A model generated the notes under the pieces. That model saw only the letters and a program-made list of their open reading frames with translations, was not told where the DNA came from and made no database searches. From assembly GCA_031359995.1 (NCBI GenBank), contig JANMAT010000081.1, positions 1 to 64,000 of the forward strand: a stretch of DNA of 64,000 nucleotides, written 5' to 3'. Source of the DNA: JANMAT01 sp031359995. Its GTDB lineage: Bacteria; Actinomycetota; Acidimicrobiia; Acidimicrobiales; Ilumatobacteraceae. Shown here in pieces: positions 60,294-64,000 of the stretch. Made by a program: the position numbers and the translations under genes. Each line of letters begins with the position of its first letter. Within the stretch, counting starts at the first letter, position 1.

Positions 60294-62126
60294 ATGGCCT
60301 TCCTCCCCCGACTCCCGCGCTGCAGCCACGGCCGCCCCCGGCGCACGTGCCCCGAGCACGGCGCCCGCGCCCGCGCCGAACGCCACGTCCGGCGGGCGTT
60401 CTGGTTCCGTGTCGGCTTCGGGGCCCTGGCGCTGGGGTTCGTGACCGGCCTGCCCATCCTGTCGGGGCGGTACTCGAAGCCGTCGAGCGCGGCCGACGCC
60501 GCGGCCGTGCGCCTGCAGGCGTTCCCCACGGGTGGCCCGTGCACCTACGAGGACTCGTGGCACGCCCCGCGCGGCACCGACGCCAACGGCAACCCGCTCT
60601 ACCACGAGGGCGTCGACGTCATCGCCAGGACGGGCACACCGATCTACGCGGTGGCCGAGGGCACGATCACGCGGATGAGCACGTCCAACCGCGGCGGCAT
60701 CCAGATCTACCTGACCCGCAGCGACGGCACCTACTTCTTCCACGCCCACCTGTCGGCGTACGCGCCGGGCATGTCGGTCGGGACCCGGGTGACGGCCGGC
60801 CAGCTCATCGCCTACGTCGGCCAGACCGGCGATGCGCAGTTCTCGGTGGCCCACCTGCACTTCGAGGTCCACCCCGGCGGCGGCGCCGCGGTGAACCCGT
60901 ATCCGATCGTCCGCGAGGTCGACGGCTGCTACGGCCGGCCCCGCACGACCACGACCACGGCCGGGCCGCCCACCACGCAGCGGCCGGGCACCACGACCGT
61001 GCCGGGCAAGGTGACCGGTGGCGTCGTGAGCGGCGGCAGCAGCAGCCCCACGACCGGCAACCTGGTCGGCGGGCTCACCACCGTGGCGCCGTTCCGCCTG
61101 GCCGACAGCCGGTCGCGGTCCTGGCTGCACCGGCAGAGCCCGGGTGAGGTCCAGGTGCTCACGGTCGCCGGCCGCGGTGGCGTGGCCGCCGAGGCCACCC
61201 TCGCCTCGCTCACCTTCACCGTCGTGAACCCGACCTTCGACGGCTTCCTCGCCGCCTTCCCGTGCGGGGTCGACGTGCCGCCGACGTCCACCGTGAACTA
61301 CGCCGCCGGCCAGACCGTGTCGAACTCGGCGTTCGTGGGCATCGGCACCAGCGGCGCCGGCAAGGGCAAGGTCTGCGTCCGCACGAACGTCGACACCGAC
61401 GTCATCGTCGACGTCGGCGCCTACGTGGCCGATGCCGGCACGCTGGCGTTCACGCCGCTCACCCCCCGGCGCCTGATCGACACCCGCACCACCACGGTGC
61501 TCAGGAGCGGCGCCACGTTGAAGGTGGCCACCGGCACCGTAGGGGTCGGCGCGGTCACGGTGAACGTGACGGCGGTGGACGCGGCCGAGGCGGGCACGAT
61601 CACCGTGTGGCCCTGCCCCGAGACCAGGCCGACGTCAGCCACCCTGAACATGGGTGTCGGTGACATCGTCCCCAACGCCGCGACCGTGGCGCTGGGCAGC
61701 GACGGGGCGCTGTGCGTCAGCGCCAGCACCACCACCCACGTGGTGATCGATCTGATGGGCACCTGGCAGCGAACCGGCCTCCGTGTGGCGGCGGTGCCGC
61801 CCGTGCGGCTCCTCGACACCCGAGAGGGCAAGGGCATCCGCGTCGATGCCGGCCAGACCGTGACCGTCCCCGTGGCCGGCGTGGGCGGCCTGCCCGCCAA
61901 CGTCACCGCGGCGCAGGTGAACGTGACCACCACCGGCACCGTGAACAACGGCTTCATCACCGTGTGGCCCTGCGGCGAGGAGAGACCCACCGCCTCGAAC
62001 CTGAACCAGAAGGTCGGCACCACGAAGGCCAACGGCACGGTCGTGGGCCTGGGCGGCGGCCAGCTCTGCGTCTACTCGTCCTCGCCGACGCACCTGGTGC
62101 TCGACGTCACCGGTGTGTTGACCTGA
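60294..62126 (+). CDS. M23-family peptidase with three C-terminal RLLDTR repeats
   Basis: The 610-residue product has a Cys/His-rich, basic cytoplasmic start (CSHGRPRRTCPEHG), a membrane helix (FGALALGFVTGLPIL), an M23 LytM-type domain with YHEGVDVIARTGTPIYAVAE (H-x3-D), and VAHLHFEVHP (H-x-H), a Thr-rich linker (TTTTTAGPPTTQRPGTTT) and three RLLDTR-type domains. M23 endopeptidases cut peptidoglycan cross-bridges or regulate amidases. ATG 60294 is chosen; a TTG 12 codons earlier is the alternative. Neither has a good ribosome-binding site. Confidence 0.8.
   Translation: MAFLPRLPRCSHGRPRRTCPEHGARARAERHVRRAFWFRVGFGALALGFVTGLPILSGRYSKPSSAADAAAVRLQAFPTGGPCTYEDSWHAPRGTDANGNPLYHEGVDVIARTGTPIYAVAEGTITRMSTSNRGGIQIYLTRSDGTYFFHAHLSAYAPGMSVGTRVTAGQLIAYVGQTGDAQFSVAHLHFEVHPGGGAAVNPYPIVREVDGCYGRPRTTTTTAGPPTTQRPGTTTVPGKVTGGVVSGGSSSPTTGNLVGGLTTVAPFRLADSRSRSWLHRQSPGEVQVLTVAGRGGVAAEATLASLTFTVVNPTFDGFLAAFPCGVDVPPTSTVNYAAGQTVSNSAFVGIGTSGAGKGKVCVRTNVDTDVIVDVGAYVADAGTLAFTPLTPRRLIDTRTTTVLRSGATLKVATGTVGVGAVTVNVTAVDAAEAGTITVWPCPETRPTSATLNMGVGDIVPNAATVALGSDGALCVSASTTTHVVIDLMGTWQRTGLRVAAVPPVRLLDTREGKGIRVDAGQTVTVPVAGVGGLPANVTAAQVNVTTTGTVNNGFITVWPCGEERPTASNLNQKVGTTKANGTVVGLGGGQLCVYSSSPTHLVLDVTGVLT
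61071..62124 (+). repeat. Three RLLDTR-type domain repeats in the M23 peptidase
   Basis: Copies lie at about 61071-61435, 61439-61784 and 61785-62124. Starts read APFRLADSRSR, TPRRLIDTRTT and PPVRLLDTREGKG, so the first is the most diverged. Each keeps the [FW]-P-C and the second Cys ([KAQ][VL]C-V). The last repeat ends the protein. Confidence 0.75.
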
Positions 62127-62200
62127 TCGACGCAGACCTGATCGATGCGGAGCCGTCCCGACACGACTCGTAGAGTCGCCGCCGACAGGGAGGTTGGTGC

Positions 62201-63160
62201 ATGGAGTACCGGCGTTTGGGCCGTTCCGGTCTGCAGGTCAGCGTGTTGTCGTTCGGCTCGTGGGTGACCTTCGGGGCCCAGCTCGACACGGGCCTCGCCC
62301 GCGACTGCATCTCGGCCGCGTGGGAAGCGGGCTGCAACTTCTTCGACAACGCCGAGGCCTATGCGGGCGGCGAGTCGGAGCGGATCATGGGCCAGGCCAT
62401 CGACGAGCTCGGGCTCGAGCGCGATGCCTACGTCATCTCCACCAAGCTCTACTGGGGCTTGCAGGACGGTCCCAACCGCCGCAACACGTTGAACCGCAAG
62501 TACCTGTTGTCGGCGATCGACGGCTCCCTCGAACGGTTGGGCCTCGACTACGTCGACCTCGTCTTCTGCCACCGGCCCGACCCGAACACGCCGATCGAAG
62601 AGACGGTGTGGGCCATGAGCGACATGGTCGAGCGCGGCGCCGCCCTGTACTGGGGCACGTCAGAGTGGTCGGCCGACGAGATCCGTGCCGCGTGGGAGAT
62701 CGCCGAGCGCCACCACCTGCGCAAGCCCGTCATGGAGCAGCCGCAGTACCACCTGCTCGACCGGCGCAAGGTCGAGAAGGAGTACGCCCGCCTCTACGAG
62801 GACATCGGCCTCGGGCTCACCACCTGGAGCCCGCTGGCGTCGGGTCTGCTGACCGGCAAGTACCTCGACGGCGTGCCCGACGACTCCCGGGCGATGCTGC
62901 CCGGCTACGGCTGGTTGCGCAGCTCGCTCACCGACCAGGCCCGCCTCGAGAAGGTGCGGCGCCTGAAGTTGGTGGCCGATCGCCTCGACGTGCCGCTGGC
63001 CCAGCTCGCCATCGCGTGGTGCGCCTCGAACCCGAACGTATCCAGCGTGATCACCGGCGCCAGCCGACCGAGCCAGGTGACCGAGAACTTCGCCGCGCTC
63101 GACGTGCTACCGCTCATGACGGCCGACCTGCGCGCCGAGCTCGACGAGATCACGAAGTAG
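62201..63160 (+). CDS. Aldo/keto reductase
   Basis: The 319-residue TIM-barrel protein has MEYRRLGRSGLQVSVLSFGS, FFDNAEAYAGGESERIMGQA (catalytic Asp/Tyr region), ISTKLYWGLQDG with Lys, and VFCHRPDPNTP with His. It resembles potassium-channel-beta-like AKRs. It uses NADPH; substrate unknown. A good Shine-Dalgarno GGGAGG precedes the ATG, and CGACTC-GTA-GAGTCG (62164-62178) could be an operator or terminator remnant. 7 nt separate its stop from the MFS gene. Confidence 0.9.
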   Translation: MEYRRLGRSGLQVSVLSFGSWVTFGAQLDTGLARDCISAAWEAGCNFFDNAEAYAGGESERIMGQAIDELGLERDAYVISTKLYWGLQDGPNRRNTLNRKYLLSAIDGSLERLGLDYVDLVFCHRPDPNTPIEETVWAMSDMVERGAALYWGTSEWSADEIRAAWEIAERHHLRKPVMEQPQYHLLDRRKVEKEYARLYEDIGLGLTTWSPLASGLLTGKYLDGVPDDSRAMLPGYGWLRSSLTDQARLEKVRRLKLVADRLDVPLAQLAIAWCASNPNVSSVITGASRPSQVTENFAALDVLPLMTADLRAELDEITK

Positions 63161-63166
63161 CACCGC

Positions 63167-64000
63167 GTGCGCACCACCCGCCTGTCGTACAAGGCGATCG
63201 TCGCCATCGCCTTCGTGCTGGGGTTGTTCATGGACATCCTCGACACGACGATCGTGAACGTGGCCCTGCCCCAGCTGGCCAAGGACTTCAACGCCAGCAC
63301 GACGACCATCGAATGGGTGGTCACCGGCTACCTGCTCAGCCTGGCGCTGTGGATCCCGGCCTCGGGGTGGCTGGGTGACCGCTTCGGCACGAAGAAGATC
63401 TTCGTGTTCGCGTTGGTGATGTTCACGCTGGCGTCGGCGTTGTGCGGCGCGGCGTGGAGCATCGAGAGCCTGGTGGCGTTCCGCATCCTGCAGGGCGTGG
63501 GCGGCGGCATGCTCACCCCCGTGGGCACGGCCATGCTCTACCGGGCCTACCCGCCCGAGGAGCGACCGCGAGCGTCGTCGATCCTGTCGATGGTGACGGT
63601 GCTGGCCCCGGCCATCGGCCCGGTGCTCGGCGGCCTCCTCGTCGAGAAGGCGTCGTGGCGCTGGATCTTCTACGTGAACCTGCCCATGGGCATCTTCGCG
63701 GTGGTGTTCTCGGTGCTGTACCTGAGGGAGCACAAGGAGCCCTCGGCGCGCCGCTTCGACGTCGCCGGCTTCGTGCTCGCCGGTGCCGGCCTGGCCCTGA
63801 TGCTGTTCGGCCTGGCCGAGGGCCCGGTGCGCGGGTGGGGTTCGGGGCTCGTGGTGACCTGCCTGGTGGTCGGTGCCCTCACCGCCACCGCCCTGGTGGT
63901 GGTGGAGCTGCGGATCGCCAACCCCATGCTCGACCTGCGCCTGCTGGCCGACCGTTCGTTCCGCACCCCGAACCTGGTCTCGTTCGCGGCCTACGGGTCA
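63167..64000 (+). CDS. MFS multidrug transporter, DHA2/EmrB type (partial at window end)
   Basis: The first 278 codons are present; the gene runs off the window. Features include FVLGLFMDILDTTIVNVALP (helix 1 with D-x-T-I-V-N-V), ASGWLGDRFGTKK (motif A), and VLAPAIGPVLGGLLVE (motif C of the drug:H+ antiporters). EmrB/QacA-type members have 14 helices. GTG start just after the AKR stop, so probably one operon. Confidence 0.88.
   Translation, partial: MRTTRLSYKAIVAIAFVLGLFMDILDTTIVNVALPQLAKDFNASTTTIEWVVTGYLLSLALWIPASGWLGDRFGTKKIFVFALVMFTLASALCGAAWSIESLVAFRILQGVGGGMLTPVGTAMLYRAYPPEERPRASSILSMVTVLAPAIGPVLGGLLVEKASWRWIFYVNLPMGIFAVVFSVLYLREHKEPSARRFDVAGFVLAGAGLALMLFGLAEGPVRGWGSGLVVTCLVVGALTATALVVVELRIANPMLDLRLLADRSFRTPNLVSFAAYGS

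Noticed and set aside
62120..62149. Two 15-nt near-direct repeats (GACCTGATCGAYGCR) overlapping the M23 gene stop, as a possible attachment site
   Set aside because: Too short, with no integrase or mobile gene nearby; likely slippage.

Overview
The window is a very GC-rich bacterial chromosome segment, densely packed on both strands, with many 4-bp ATGA/GTGA overlaps and frequent GTG starts. Several genes point to an actinobacterium: mshA (mycothiol), a GlnR-type regulator beside type I and type II glutamine synthetases, an RsiG-like anti-sigma factor, the actinobacterial form of DapD, coproheme decarboxylase HemQ, DisA, and an F420/flavin LLM oxidoreductase. The modular secreted proteins with triple RLLDTR-type repeats suggest class Acidimicrobiia; that placement is inference, since no rRNA gene or other phylogenetic marker was examined. 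I found no phage, insertion sequence, CRISPR array, rRNA or tRNA. No gap between genes exceeds about 300 bases.

Layout. 1-3.1 kb: end of a solute-binding protein, a SecD-like lipoprotein and a beta-lactamase-fold hydrolase. 3.1-6.9 kb (minus): hemQ, a divergent FtsH-type protease and a lipoprotein. 7.1-8.8 kb: an S8 protease with a small I9-like partner. 8.9-13.4 kb (minus): fdhD, then moaD - rsiG-like - XRE regulator - mshA - ybjN - nitrobindin. 13.5-16.4 kb: phosphoglycerate-mutase-family protein, a signal-peptidase-like protein lacking its catalytic dyad, LLM oxidoreductase, RibD-C reductase. 16.4-19.6 kb: an Fe-S module (Mrp, SufR-like regulator, HesB/IscA) and a thioredoxin-fold lipoprotein. 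19.7-26.5 kb: a compact [2Fe-2S]/molybdopterin fusion, RidA, a PLP decarboxylase, an LPSTG surface protein, dapD and 8-oxoguanine deaminase. 26.6-35.9 kb: two large secreted enzymes flanking a nitrogen-assimilation cluster (glnII, glnA, glnR-like). 35.9-45.4 kb: hemC, GGDEF/EAL protein, Nudix, FxsA, disA, an ECF sigma/anti-sigma/lipoprotein cassette and radA. 45.4-52.5 kb: cell-surface proteins including a 1712-residue LPRTG protein. 52.8-64 kb: clpC, polyprenyl synthase, two alpha/beta hydrolases, an FAD oxidoreductase, an epimerase, an M23 peptidase with repeats, an aldo/keto reductase and the start of an MFS transporter.

Cross-cutting themes. (1) Three secreted proteins with unrelated catalytic heads (arylsulfotransferase, PQQ-type sugar dehydrogenase, M23 peptidase) each carry exactly three copies of one ~115-residue domain, with a pair of cysteines that is kept or lost together. 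(2) At least nineteen genes have a TANNNT -10 hexamer 6-9 nt before the start codon, the signature of leaderless transcripts; this fixed several start sites. (3) Both cyclic dinucleotide systems are represented: an RsiG-like c-di-GMP sensor and an EAL protein, and the c-di-AMP synthase DisA. (4) A near-perfect 32-36 nt palindrome occurs twice, once between genes and once inside a coding sequence.
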